Source of the DNA: Amycolatopsis jiangsuensis
Lineage (GTDB): Bacteria; Actinomycetota; Actinomycetes; Mycobacteriales; Pseudonocardiaceae
Direction: 5' to 3'
Assembly: GCF_014204865.1 (NCBI RefSeq)
Contig: NZ_JACHMG010000001.1
Location: forward strand, 2,046,001 to 2,110,000
Length of the DNA stretch: 64,000 bases
In this document: piece by piece, positions 20,425 through 29,081 of the stretch
Numbering within the stretch: position 1 is the stretch's first letter
How the letters are laid out: each line of letters opens with the position of its first letter
Position numbers and translations under genes: made by a program
Notes under the pieces: generated by a model
Told to the model about the DNA's origin: nothing
Database searches by the model: none
Seen by the model: the letters and a program-made list of their open reading frames with translations, nothing else

Positions 20425-21072
20425 TTACGGACGGGTTCCCGAGCCGTCCTCGAGCGTTTCACGAGTGGCCGATCCGGTGGTTCTCCGGTGGTCCTCCAGT
20501 GGTTCGCCGCGCCACCGCCACGCATCGCGCCGCGGACGGCCCGGCAGCGCGATCCGGCCGGTGCACCAGCGGAGCGAGTCCCAGCCGTCGGCGGCCGGTT
20601 CCTGCTCCGGGAACAGCCGTGCGGCGACCCGGGCGCACACCTCGCGGGGCGGATCGAGCACCGTCTCCTGCCCCTGGGCCAGGTCCTCGCCGTGCAGCAG
20701 CAGCTCGGCGCAGCCCATGGCCGCGAAGCCGGCCGGATCGGACCGGCCGCTCGGGTGGTAGGCCCGCGCACCGGGCCCGGCGGCGCGGACGGCCGCCGCG
20801 AGCAGCCTGCCGCCGGTGAGCGCGAATTCGAGCAGTTCCGCGGCCGACGCGTCCGCCTCGGCGGTGGCGAGGAACCGGACGTAGTGGTCGGCCGGCCCGC
20901 TGACCACCTGCGCGGCGTACGACAGCAGAGTGTCACCGAGGTGCTCGGCGGTTGTCCGGCAACTCCAGTCCAGCGCACCGGCCCGGCCGGTCCAGTCGCC
21001 ACCGGTGTGCGGTGCCAGCGTGGCGGCCACGCACTCGATCGCTTCGTCCAGATCGCCAGGCGCCACCGTCAT
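20425..21072 (-). CDS. DinB/maleylpyruvate-isomerase-like (MDMPI_N) protein
   Basis: 215 residues from ATG 21072; the longer start at 21096 is less likely because MTVAPGDLDEAIE starts at the expected first helix. It resembles actinobacterial mycothiol-dependent maleylpyruvate isomerase-type proteins, with a metal-binding four-helix bundle: WSCRTTAEHLGDTLL holds the first conserved His and AELLLHGEDLAQG the second His with nearby Asp. The C-terminal 60 residues are Arg-rich and variable. These proteins are thought to act in thiol-dependent detoxification, but most have no proven substrate. The gene is divergent from the DUF427 gene. Confidence 0.75.
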   Translation of the reverse strand: MTVAPGDLDEAIECVAATLAPHTGGDWTGRAGALDWSCRTTAEHLGDTLLSYAAQVVSGPADHYVRFLATAEADASAAELLEFALTGGRLLAAAVRAAGPGARAYHPSGRSDPAGFAAMGCAELLLHGEDLAQGQETVLDPPREVCARVAARLFPEQEPAADGWDSLRWCTGRIALPGRPRRDAWRWRGEPLEDHRRTTGSATRETLEDGSGTRP

Positions 21073-21152
21073 ATCGCCATCCTGCCGGATCAGCACCGGA
21101 AATACCGGCGCCGGCCGACGGGTTTGCTCCAGGAGCTGGAGAGGAGACGAAC

Positions 21153-21455
21153 ATGAAGGCGATCACTCGCGGCGTCGTCCTGGCCGAAGCCCCGGAAACC
21201 GAGCTGGTGCGGATCGAAGGCAACTGGTACTTCCCGCCCGCGTCGCTGACCCCCGGTGTGTTCACCGACAGCGCGACGGCCTACACCTGCCCGTGGAAGG
21301 GCCGCGCCCGGTACTTCGACGCCACCCTCGGCGGCGACCGGCTGGCCGACGCCGGGTGGAGCTACCCCGAGCCCGACGCGGCCGCGATCCGGCGGGTGGG
21401 CGCGGACTTCTCCGGGTACGTCGCGTTCGATCCGGCAACGGTCACGGTCGAGTAG
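21153..21455 (+). CDS. DUF427-domain protein
   Basis: 100 residues from ATG 21153 with GAGGAGA 6 nt upstream. It is a single DUF427 fold: VVLAEAPETELVRIEGNWYFPP, then the conserved TCPWKGRARYFD and an acidic WSYPEPDAAAIR segment. The family is a small beta-tent-like fold of unknown function, widespread in actinomycetes. The last 14 bp of the gene overlap the 3' end of the convergent carboxylesterase gene, so both mRNAs carry complementary tails. Confidence 0.88.
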   Translation: MKAITRGVVLAEAPETELVRIEGNWYFPPASLTPGVFTDSATAYTCPWKGRARYFDATLGGDRLADAGWSYPEPDAAAIRRVGADFSGYVAFDPATVTVE

Positions 21456-22956
21456 CCCAGAACGCGCAGTGGTGGTCCTGGGCGAACCCGGTCAGCGGCT
21501 GCGCGCCGTCCGCACGGTAGGACACGTCGGTCCCGGTGGCGCGGCCGCGCACGAACGCCGTCCAGTCGCCCACCATCCGGTCGGCCAGCCGTTGCTGCGC
21601 CGGCGTGAACGCGACCGGCTTGCCGTCGAGGTCGAACAGGTACGGCAGTTCGGACGTGTGCGTCGCGCCGAGCGGGAACGGCGCGGAGACCGCCTTGGCC
21701 GCCGGTGAGGTCCCGTCGGCGAACTCGTAGGTCGACACCGACGGCAGGGAGGCCGACATCCGCGCTGCCGGGCAGGCGAAGGCCGAGTCGGTGACGGTCG
21801 CGGCATAGGCCAGGGAAGCGTTGCCGCTGAACGCGTCCACCGGGTACTCGGCGGCGACCGCGGCCGCGTCGGGGAAGATCCGGCCGAGTGCTTCGACGTA
21901 ACCGTGCCGGGTGATCTCCAGCCCGGTCGACGCCGCCTCCTGCGCGAGGAAGTAGGTGAACTCGTCGTGTGTCGTGCCCAGCAGGACCGGCACCGGCGCC
22001 GCGGCACCGCCGTGGATCCCGTCGAGGGGAGCCTGCGGGAGCACGGAGCCACCGGTGACCGGGCCGGGCAGCTCGATGCCGGCGAGTGAAACGTAGGTGG
22101 GCGCGTCGAGCAGTTTCGCAGGCGGCAGCGCGCGCAGACACGCGGCCGCGGTGGCGCGATCCGGGCAACCGTGCGCGGCCGCGTACTTCACGCCGGCTTC
22201 TTCCGCATCCGCCAGTGTCGCCTGCGCCCCACAAGGTCCACTTTGGACGATCGCGGCGCGGAACAGGCCGCGGGAACCGGGCGCCACCAGGTGGTCGCAC
22301 ACCGACATCCCGCCGGCGGACTCGCCGGCGATCGTCACCGCGGCCGGATCCCCGCCGAAAGCTTCGATGTTGTCCCGCACCCAGCGCAGAGCCTGCTGCT
22401 GGTCGAGGAATCCGTAGTTTCCCGGCTGCGCGCCGAGCGACGGGTCGGCGAGAAACCCCAGCGCGCCGAGGCGGTAGTTGAGGGTGACCACGACCTCGTC
22501 GCCACGGGAAACGAGCCGCTCGGCGCCGTAGCGGTCACCGCCGCCGTTGACGAACGCGCCTCCGTGCAGCCACACCAGTACCGGGCGTCCCTGGGCGCCA
22601 GCAGCGGGAGTCCACACGTTCAGGCTCAGACAGTCCTCGCTGGTGACCGCGTCGCCGGCCGCTGGTTGCGGGCACCGCGGCCCGGGCTTCGTCGCGTCCC
22701 GCTCCCCCGCCCAGGGCTCGACGGGCGCCGGTGGCTGCCAGCGCCGCTGCGCGACCGGCGCCGCCGCGTACGGGATACCCTGGAACACCCGGTGATCCGG
22801 AGTGACGGTGCCACGGACGAGGCCCGACTCCGTCCGCACCACGTCGCCGATCCGCCCGACCGACGCGTCCGAGGCCGCGCACGCCGAGACCGCGAGCGCC
22901 AGCACGAGCACCAGAACACCGGACCGGCACCGCCGCAGCACACCGAGATCCAGCAC
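21442..22956 (-). CDS. Type B carboxylesterase, predicted lipoprotein
   Basis: 504 residues from GTG 22956, preceded by GGAGGCGG at 8 nt; the longer start at 23004 lacks such a site. The N-terminus is a lipoprotein signal (VLVLVLALAVSAC with lipobox VSAC), so the enzyme is probably anchored outside the membrane. Carboxylesterase/lipase type B features are FQGIPYAAAP, SEDCLSLNVWTP, the oxyanion-hole loop LHGGAFVNGG, and the nucleophile elbow GESAGGMS. The substrate is unknown. The gene overlaps DUF427 tail to tail by 14 bp. Confidence 0.92.
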   Translation of the reverse strand: MLDLGVLRRCRSGVLVLVLALAVSACAASDASVGRIGDVVRTESGLVRGTVTPDHRVFQGIPYAAAPVAQRRWQPPAPVEPWAGERDATKPGPRCPQPAAGDAVTSEDCLSLNVWTPAAGAQGRPVLVWLHGGAFVNGGGDRYGAERLVSRGDEVVVTLNYRLGALGFLADPSLGAQPGNYGFLDQQQALRWVRDNIEAFGGDPAAVTIAGESAGGMSVCDHLVAPGSRGLFRAAIVQSGPCGAQATLADAEEAGVKYAAAHGCPDRATAAACLRALPPAKLLDAPTYVSLAGIELPGPVTGGSVLPQAPLDGIHGGAAAPVPVLLGTTHDEFTYFLAQEAASTGLEITRHGYVEALGRIFPDAAAVAAEYPVDAFSGNASLAYAATVTDSAFACPAARMSASLPSVSTYEFADGTSPAAKAVSAPFPLGATHTSELPYLFDLDGKPVAFTPAQQRLADRMVGDWTAFVRGRATGTDVSYRADGAQPLTGFAQDHHCAFWATRP

Positions 22957-23055
22957 ACCGAAAGCCGCCTCCACCACCGGCGGTACGATACCGGGCACGA
23001 TCATCGCGCCCGGTATCGGGAGAGCGGCCGGGCCGCTACCGCGGCTGCGGTCCGG

Positions 23056-23535
23056 TCAGCTCCACGGCGCCGAGTACGGTCCCCTGTCCTCCAGCGACGG
23101 ACTCACATCGGGGGGCGGGCCTTCCTGCCCGGGCACCGGGGTGACGGTCGACGTGGGCATCCTCCGCTCGGCCTCCCGGTTCGAGATCCGACGGTTGGCC
23201 ACCGCATCGCCCACCACCTGCTCGCCGCGCAGCCGGCTCAGCGCGGTCAGGATGATCGCGTGCACCAGCGCCAGCACGAGCAGCAGGACCCCGAGCCTGC
23301 CGACGACTCCGGGCAGGCCACTGCCGCCCAGCGGGATGGTGGACAGCAGCGCCAGCAGGCCCAGGCTCACGAGGTGGAACAGGACGGTGACGAGCCGGGT
23401 CATCGACGATCCCGCCCCCGGATCGCCGGACGAGTGCTCCAGGTAGCCGCGCCCGCTGCGGTAGATGAGCTGCCCGTCGATCAGGATCAACGCGATCCCC
23501 ACCCCGAGGAACGCAACATAGGATTCGGTCGTCAT
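23056..23535 (-). CDS. Hypothetical membrane protein
   Basis: 159 residues from ATG 23535, with GGAAGGAG upstream. Three hydrophobic segments are visible (VAFLGVGIALILIDGQLIY; LVTVLFHLVSLGLLALLSTI; LGVLLLVLALVHAIILTAL), followed by a hydrophilic, proline-rich tail of about 50 residues ending in SLEDRGPYSAPWS. No family is recognised. It lies 67 bp after the start region of the aldo/keto reductase gene on the same strand and is probably an independent housekeeping membrane protein of actinomycetes. Confidence 0.7.
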   Translation of the reverse strand: MTTESYVAFLGVGIALILIDGQLIYRSGRGYLEHSSGDPGAGSSMTRLVTVLFHLVSLGLLALLSTIPLGGSGLPGVVGRLGVLLLVLALVHAIILTALSRLRGEQVVGDAVANRRISNREAERRMPTSTVTPVPGQEGPPPDVSPSLEDRGPYSAPWS

Positions 23536-23602
23536 CGAGGACGCTCCTTCCAGGCGTGTCCTTCCCGCCGGGGGTACCCGGCCGGCCCGGGTGGAAACGA
23601 GG

Positions 23603-24442
23603 TCAGCCGCGGAACTCCGCCGGATCGGGTCCGGTGTGCAGCCCGGCCTCCAGACTCCCGATCGAGGCCAGGTCGGCGTCGGACAGCTCGAAGTCGAACA
23701 CCGCGAGGTTCTCGCGGATCCGCTCCGGCGTGGCCGATTTCGGGAACACGATGTTCCCGATCTGCACGTGCCAGCGCAGCACGATCTGCGCTGCGGTCTT
23801 GCCGTACTTCTCCGCCAGGCCGGTCAGCAGCGGATCACCCAGCACCTCGCCCTGCCCGAGCGGGCTCCACGCCTCGGTCGCGATCCCCCGCGCCTCGTGC
23901 TGCGCGCGCAGTTCCGCTTGCTGCAAGGCCGGATGGAGTTCGATCTGGTTCACCGCGGGCACGATCTGGGACTCGTGCGCGAGCCGTTCCAGCTCGGCCA
24001 CGCCGAAGTTGGAGACGCCGATCGCACGGGTCTTGCCCGCCCGTACCAGCTCCTCGAAGCCGTGCCAGGTCCGCACGTACTTGTCCTGGTTCGGCAGCGG
24101 CCAGTGGATCAGGTACAGGTCGACGTACTCCAGCTCGAGCCGCTGGAGACTGCCCTCCAACGCGGTGATCGCGTTGTCGTGGCCGTGCGCGTCGTTGGCC
24201 AGCTTGGTGGTCACGAACACTTCTTCGCGCGGAACCCCGGACTGCCGGATTCCTTCGCCGACGCCCTCTTCGTTCTCATAGGCCTGCGCCGTGTCGAGAT
24301 GACGGTAGCCGGCCTCCAGCGCGGTACGCACCGCCGCGGTGACATCGTCGGCCGAGAGCTGAAAAGTCCCGAACCCGAACTGCGGGATGCGTACCCCGTT
24401 GTTCAGCTCGATCTGCGGGACGCCATAGGTCTGCGAGGTCAT
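23603..24442 (-). CDS. Aldo/keto reductase (2,5-diketo-gluconate reductase type)
   Basis: 279 residues from ATG 24442. It has an AKR TIM barrel with the full catalytic tetrad: D50 and Y55 (HLDTAQAYENE), K80 (VTTKLAN), H113 (LIHWPLPN). The NADPH site shows the typical FPKSATPERIRENLAVFDFEL block. It reduces aldehydes or ketones with NADPH; sequence style fits the AKR5 group, but the natural substrate is unknown. No operon partner is evident. Confidence 0.93.
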   Translation of the reverse strand: MTSQTYGVPQIELNNGVRIPQFGFGTFQLSADDVTAAVRTALEAGYRHLDTAQAYENEEGVGEGIRQSGVPREEVFVTTKLANDAHGHDNAITALEGSLQRLELEYVDLYLIHWPLPNQDKYVRTWHGFEELVRAGKTRAIGVSNFGVAELERLAHESQIVPAVNQIELHPALQQAELRAQHEARGIATEAWSPLGQGEVLGDPLLTGLAEKYGKTAAQIVLRWHVQIGNIVFPKSATPERIRENLAVFDFELSDADLASIGSLEAGLHTGPDPAEFRG

Positions 24443-24496
24443 ACCCGGGAAATTACCCGGGTACCGCCGGGCCGAAACGAGCCGCTGCCGGCCCGA

Positions 24497-24853
24497 TCAG
24501 GCGACGGGTACGGCGTCGACCAGTGTTTCGCGCACCCGCAGGACCGATCCCGCGTCGGCCATCTCGATGCACCGGCGCACCGTTCGTGCCGGTCCGGTGA
24601 CCACCGTCAGCGAGGGCAGGCGCTCCGAGGCGGCGAGCAGTGCGCGGACGCCCGCGCAGCTCAGGAACCCGACCTGCGACAGGTCGATCACCACCGCTTC
24701 GGAAGGATCCACTGCCGCCGCGGCCGCTTCGAGAGCCGGAGCAGTGGCGGCGTCGACGTCTCCGACCGGGGCGATCACCACCGCGGCGCCACGCCGATCG
24801 GTGGTCACGGTCAGGTGCGCGGGGGCGGAATGCGCGGTGAAGGGGGTAGTCAT
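24497..24853 (-). CDS. STAS-domain protein without the usual phospho-serine
   Basis: 118 residues from ATG 24853 with AAGGAG 9 nt upstream. STAS fold: VVIAPVGDVDAATAPALEAA, then VVIDLSQVGFLSCAGVRALL. In SpoIIAA-like proteins the loop after the second strand reads D-S-S-G with a phosphorylated Ser. Here it is S-C-A-G, so both central positions lack Ser or Thr. The protein may bind a kinase constitutively, be regulated at another residue, or have another role. No kinase gene is adjacent. Confidence 0.85.
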   Translation of the reverse strand: MTTPFTAHSAPAHLTVTTDRRGAAVVIAPVGDVDAATAPALEAAAAAVDPSEAVVIDLSQVGFLSCAGVRALLAASERLPSLTVVTGPARTVRRCIEMADAGSVLRVRETLVDAVPVA

Positions 24854-25028
24854 GCGTGGCGCTCCTTTCGCAGGGAACTGCTCGGGGCGCTGACCGCAGC
24901 ACGCGTCTGAACAACAGCCAACGGAGCCGACCGTACGCGCTTTCCGCACTCGGTCAACCCCCGTCCGGGGAACACCACCCACCGTCCACAGTGTTCACCG
25001 TGTCCACAATGGACACCGTGGACCGGAA

Positions 25029-25442
25029 TCAGTCGCGGTAGGCCAGCTTCGTCAGTTCGCGGTCGAAGTCGAACCAGCTCGGCTCGTCGCCGACCGGCAC
25101 CTCGTCGTAGGTGCGGTCGAGGAAGTCGGCCAGTTCGCTCGCCTCCGCCTCCAGCACCGCCGACCCGTCCGGGGCGTTCAGCTCGACCACGACCCGGCTC
25201 TCGTCGGCCGCGGGCCGCACCTGGACGTCGCCGTCGCCGGCCGGCGCCAGCAGGCCGTCGGCGAGCAGGTCGCGGCCGAACAGCCAGCGGACCACCCCGG
25301 CACCGGCGTGGTAGCCGACGGACACCGCGTACGGATCCGACGCGTCGTACTCGAGGTCGGCACGTACCGGCAGCGGGACCGCCCCGAACGTGCGCAGACC
25401 GAAGATGATCGTCGCGCGGACGATCGGTGGCTCGATACCCAT
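25029..25442 (-). CDS. SsgA-family sporulation/cell division regulator
   Basis: 137 residues from ATG 25442, with AGGAGG 8 nt upstream; a GTG at 25451 overlaps that site and is rejected. SsgA-like proteins are found in morphologically complex actinomycetes and help position FtsZ during septation. Matching features are PLPVRADLEYDASDPYAVSVGYHAG, VRWLFGRDLLADGL, GDVQVRP and LEAEASELADFLDRTYDEVP. Which paralogue this is (SsgB or another) cannot be decided. An inverted repeat lies just upstream (25469-25499). Confidence 0.9.
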   Translation of the reverse strand: MGIEPPIVRATIIFGLRTFGAVPLPVRADLEYDASDPYAVSVGYHAGAGVVRWLFGRDLLADGLLAPAGDGDVQVRPAADESRVVVELNAPDGSAVLEAEASELADFLDRTYDEVPVGDEPSWFDFDRELTKLAYRD

Positions 25443-25468
25443 GCCCGCCACCTCCTCGTACTCTCCAG

Positions 25469-25499
25469 GTTACTCGTGAGTTCTTCCTCCATGAGTAAC
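25469..25499. promoter_or_regulatory. Inverted repeat GTTACTC-N17-GAGTAAC upstream of the ssgA-like gene
   Basis: Two perfect 7-bp arms, 25469-25475 and 25493-25499, flank a 17-bp spacer that contains GGAGGAAGAAC on the minus strand. It lies 27 bp before the start codon. It could be an operator for a dimeric regulator or form a leader hairpin. There is no independent support. Confidence 0.35.
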
Positions 25500-25619
25500 G
25501 CGCGGTGAGAGTACAAGCTGCCCCACTGGCGATCTTTCACCCCTTTGGTGGAGACATAGGTCTCAAGTGCTCACGCGGAGGGCAAGTCGAGGGACACGAA
25601 CGGGCAGAAATTGTTCCGC

Positions 25620-27035
25620 TCACCGAGTCCACTCCTCGAGCCGGACGCCGAGCTGGGCGGCCGCCGCGCGCAGCTCCGGCCGCCGGTCGCCGGGTACCGC
25701 GTGCACGTGGTTGGCTCCGAAACCGGACAGGAAGGTGGGCGCGGGCACGTCGAGCCGCGCGAAGGCGTGCGGCCACTCCGGTGTGGAGCGGGCGACCAGC
25801 TCTCCGGTCGTGCGCTCGTCGAAGTTCTCGAACTCGCCGAGCATCAGCTGCAGCCGGTACTCGCCGTCGAGCCGGCTCAGCCGGGCCAGCGTCATCCCGC
25901 CCGGGGCGGCGATGTGCTGCACCGAGGCCCCGCCCGCGGGGAAGAAGAACACCTCCGGGTAAAGGTGCACCTTCGCCAGGTTCTCCGCCGGATCGTCGCT
26001 GCGGGCGGCGAACCACGTCGCGTGCTGCCCGGAATTGCACAGATCCCACACGTCGCGGTCCGGGTGGTAGTGCCGCACGTCCGCGAAGAGCACCGGCGTG
26101 CCGGTGATCCGGTGCAGCAGCTGCATGGTGAGCGCGCCGTCCATGTCGGCCTCGGTGGCCGTGACGTGCACGGCCTTGGCGCCGTTCCAGTCGTACGGGT
26201 CGTTCAGCAGTGCCTCGGCGACGTCCGCGGTGGCGAAGTGCTCGGTCAGCTCGGGCTGCGCCTTGATCCCGGAGAAGTCCAGGTGCCGCTCGGCCGCCAC
26301 GTCCCGCACCGCCAGGTACAGCCGCAGCTGGCGTTCCAGCAGTTCGGGGGTGAGCCGGTCGCCGTCGTAGTGCACGGTGGCGTGCCGTTCCAGCCATTCC
26401 CGCCCCTGCCCGGCCTCCGCGGCCAGGCCCGGGTCGGCCGCCTCCGCGCGGCGCACCAGCTCGTACTGGTCGATCTCCTCCACGTCGACGCCGAACTTCC
26501 GGATCCACTGATCGGTGTTGGCGACCGCGGTGTTCATCCCCATCGGGCGCCCGCCGAACCGGCCGAACGTCGACCCCCGCAGCGAGGCGACCGCGGCCGC
26601 GGCCCGGGCGTGCGCACCGACCTCGGCCAGCAGCGTGGCGTCGTCGGCGGCTCCCCACAGCCGCGTGTGCGCCCGGCCGATCTGGTCGAGCGCCCCGCCG
26701 GCGGCGAGCATCCCGACCAGGCCCGGTTCGGTCGGATCGGTGCTCGCGACCAGCAGCAGCGGCCCGGGGGTCGCGTCCGCGGCGAGCATGGTGAAGTGCG
26801 GGAACGCCCAGACCGCGTAGTAGAGCACGGTGACGTCGACCCCCGCGGCGGCGACCGAACGGGCCGCCGCGGTGGCTCCGGTGTTGGTGGCCACCAGTCC
26901 GCCGCTGACGACCTCGTGCCCGGCCTCGGTGAGTGCCGCGGTGAGCGCGTCCACTTTGGACCGGATGAAGCCGGTGTTGCGGTGGTGCACATGATCCCGG
27001 CCGTCGGAGACGGCGATGATGCCGATACGCGCCAT
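25620..27035 (-). CDS. L-fucose/L-arabinose isomerase-family protein
   Basis: 471 residues from ATG 27035. It resembles the fucose/arabinose isomerase superfamily, which interconverts aldoses and ketoses with a divalent metal. Visible blocks are RIGIIAVSDGRDHVHHRN at the start, FGGRPMGMNTAVANTDQW, a GIKAQPELTEHF segment with a Glu expected to bind the metal, and a His-rich C-terminal part (ADVRHYHPDRDVWDLCNSGQHATWF; ANHVHAVPGD). It lies 6 bp after the sugar-binding-protein gene, the last gene of an ABC sugar operon, so it should act on the imported sugar. Which sugar is not evident. Confidence 0.85.
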   Translation of the reverse strand: MARIGIIAVSDGRDHVHHRNTGFIRSKVDALTAALTEAGHEVVSGGLVATNTGATAAARSVAAAGVDVTVLYYAVWAFPHFTMLAADATPGPLLLVASTDPTEPGLVGMLAAGGALDQIGRAHTRLWGAADDATLLAEVGAHARAAAAVASLRGSTFGRFGGRPMGMNTAVANTDQWIRKFGVDVEEIDQYELVRRAEAADPGLAAEAGQGREWLERHATVHYDGDRLTPELLERQLRLYLAVRDVAAERHLDFSGIKAQPELTEHFATADVAEALLNDPYDWNGAKAVHVTATEADMDGALTMQLLHRITGTPVLFADVRHYHPDRDVWDLCNSGQHATWFAARSDDPAENLAKVHLYPEVFFFPAGGASVQHIAAPGGMTLARLSRLDGEYRLQLMLGEFENFDERTTGELVARSTPEWPHAFARLDVPAPTFLSGFGANHVHAVPGDRRPELRAAAAQLGVRLEEWTR

Positions 27036-27041
27036 GGGTGC

Positions 27042-28052
27042 TCAGCTCCGGTTCAGCTCGGCGTAGACCTGGGCCGCGTTCTCGCGCGTGACCAGGCGGG
27101 TGGGCAAGGTCTGCTGTTTCTCCACCTGCTGGCAGTCCACCAGGAGCTTCTTCGCCGAGGCGACCGCCTCGGCGCCGCCGGTCGGGTAGACGAAGGTGGC
27201 CGAGAGCCGGCCGGCCTCCACCGCCTTGATCCCGCCCTCGGGCACCGGCAGCCCGTCGATACCGGTGATCGGCAGATCGGCGCGGCCGGCGTTCTGCGCG
27301 GCGATCCGCGCGCCCTCGGCCATCGGGTCGTTCGCGGAGAACAGCGCCTGTGCGTCCGGATGCGCCTTCAGCAACGCGTCCGCCTGCTGCTGTCCCTTGT
27401 CCCGTAGCCAGTCCGCGTCCGCGGTGCCGACCACGGTGATGCCGTGCCCGGCGATGCCCTGATCGAAGCCGTCACTGCGTTCCTTGGCCGGGGTGGAGCC
27501 CGCGAGGCCCTTGAGCTCCACGACCTTCCCGCCGCCCGGCAGCAGCTTGTCCGCGAAGAACCGGCCCGCCTGCCGCCCGATGTCCACGTTGTCCGCGCCG
27601 ATGAACGAGGTGTAGCCCTCGCCGTCGACCTTGCGGTCCAGCACGAGCACCGGGACACCCTGGTCGTAGGCCTTCTTCACCACCGCGGTCAGCGGCGTGG
27701 CCTCGTTCGGGCTGATGATCAGCAGGTCGATGCCCTGGGTGAGGAAGGTGTTGACCTGCTCGACCTGTTTCGCGTTGTCCTGCGCGGCGTCGGAGAAGTT
27801 CACCGTGAACTGGGGCACGCCCGCGGCCGCCTTGCGGATGTCCTCGTCCATCCGCACCCGGTAGGGCTCGGCAAGGTTCGCCTGGCTCATGCCGATGGTG
27901 TACTTCCCGCCGGCGCCCTGGCACGCCCGCGTCGACGGCGCACCGCCGGCCGAGCCACCGGGCGCGTTCTCGTGCGTGGTGCCGCAGGCGGTGAGTGCCG
28001 ACACGAGGGCGAGGGCCCCGAGTGCCGCCCCGCGGCGAGTGATAGCGGACAT
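27042..28052 (-). CDS. Sugar ABC transporter substrate-binding lipoprotein (RbsB-like)
   Basis: 336 residues from ATG 28052. Lipoprotein signal ALGALALVSALTAC (lipobox LTAC, Cys ~23). The mature part is a type I periplasmic-binding fold of the ribose/galactose group: YTIGMSQANLAEPYRVRMDEDI, LLIISPNEATPLTAVVKKAYDQGVPVLVLDRKV, LFSANDPMAEGARIAAQNAG, and TGIDGLPVPEGGIKAVEAG. It captures the sugar outside the membrane for the permease and ATPase encoded upstream. Confidence 0.93.
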   Translation of the reverse strand: MSAITRRGAALGALALVSALTACGTTHENAPGGSAGGAPSTRACQGAGGKYTIGMSQANLAEPYRVRMDEDIRKAAAGVPQFTVNFSDAAQDNAKQVEQVNTFLTQGIDLLIISPNEATPLTAVVKKAYDQGVPVLVLDRKVDGEGYTSFIGADNVDIGRQAGRFFADKLLPGGGKVVELKGLAGSTPAKERSDGFDQGIAGHGITVVGTADADWLRDKGQQQADALLKAHPDAQALFSANDPMAEGARIAAQNAGRADLPITGIDGLPVPEGGIKAVEAGRLSATFVYPTGGAEAVASAKKLLVDCQQVEKQQTLPTRLVTRENAAQVYAELNRS

Positions 28053-28091
28053 GCGCTCTCCTTTCCCTTCACGTTTCCGGCTGGGCCGTGA

Positions 28092-29081
28092 TCAAGCCGT
28101 GGCCGGGCGCAGCCGCTGCAGGCCCGCGGCCAGCACGATCACCGCGCCGACCACGATCAGCTGCACGTTCGAGTCGATGTCGTTGAGCTGCAGGATGTTG
28201 TCGAGCACGCCGACGAGCAGTGCGCCGGCGACGGTGCCGAACACCGACCCGCGCCCGCCGGAGAGACTGGTACCGCCGATCACCACCGCGGCGATCGCGT
28301 TCAGCTCGTAGCCGGTGCCGTCGTTGGGACCGCCGAAGTTGAGCTGGCCCGCGTGCACGATCCCGGCCAGCGCCGCGAGCAGCCCGCACAGGCCGAAGAC
28401 GAGCACCTTGACCCGGTTCACCGGCACGCCGGACAGCAGTGCGGCCTTCTCGTTGCCGCCGATCGCGTACACGTGCCGGGAGAACGCGCTGGCCCGCAGC
28501 AGCCATACCGCCAGCGCGGCGACCACGACGAAGATCAGCGCCGGGATCGGCACCACCCCGCCGAAGGTCCGCTCGCCCAGCAGCGAGAACGGCACCGGGG
28601 CCTGGCCGGGCCGGTCGCCGTAGGTGATCGACACGCCCTCGCCACCGGACCACATCCGGGCGAGACCCCGCGCGATCTGCATGCCGGCGAGCGTGACGAT
28701 GAACGCCTGGATCCGGAACCGTGCGCTCGCGATCCCTTGCAGCACACCGAAAGCCAGGCCCAGCGCAAGAACGAGCAACACCGCGGGCACCAGGCCCCAG
28801 TCGTTCGTGGTCAGCAGCTCGGCGACGCCGACGCTGGCCAGCCCGACCACCGAGCCGACCGACAGGTCGATGCCGCCGACCAGGATCACCAGCGTCATGC
28901 CGACCGCGATGATGCCGATCTCGGAGATCGCGCGCACCACGTTGAACAGGTTCCCGCTGTCGAGGAACACCAGATCCCCGTTGTGGTGCGGGGAGAACAC
29001 GATCGCCGCGGCGAACACGAGCACCAGCCCGAACACGCTCTGGAACCGGAACACCGCGGAGAGCACGCTGCGCCCGGTCAC
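28092..29081 (-). CDS. Sugar ABC transporter permease (RbsC-like)
   Basis: 329 residues from GTG 29081, overlapping the ATPase stop by 4 nt (GTGA). About nine to ten hydrophobic segments; the cytoplasmic signature GGIDLSVGSVVGLASV and ELNAIAAVVIGGTSLSGGRGS are diagnostic of the branched CUT2 permease family. It forms the membrane channel with the ATPase encoded upstream. Translational coupling supports fixed stoichiometry. Confidence 0.94.
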   Translation of the reverse strand: MTGRSVLSAVFRFQSVFGLVLVFAAAIVFSPHHNGDLVFLDSGNLFNVVRAISEIGIIAVGMTLVILVGGIDLSVGSVVGLASVGVAELLTTNDWGLVPAVLLVLALGLAFGVLQGIASARFRIQAFIVTLAGMQIARGLARMWSGGEGVSITYGDRPGQAPVPFSLLGERTFGGVVPIPALIFVVVAALAVWLLRASAFSRHVYAIGGNEKAALLSGVPVNRVKVLVFGLCGLLAALAGIVHAGQLNFGGPNDGTGYELNAIAAVVIGGTSLSGGRGSVFGTVAGALLVGVLDNILQLNDIDSNVQLIVVGAVIVLAAGLQRLRPATA

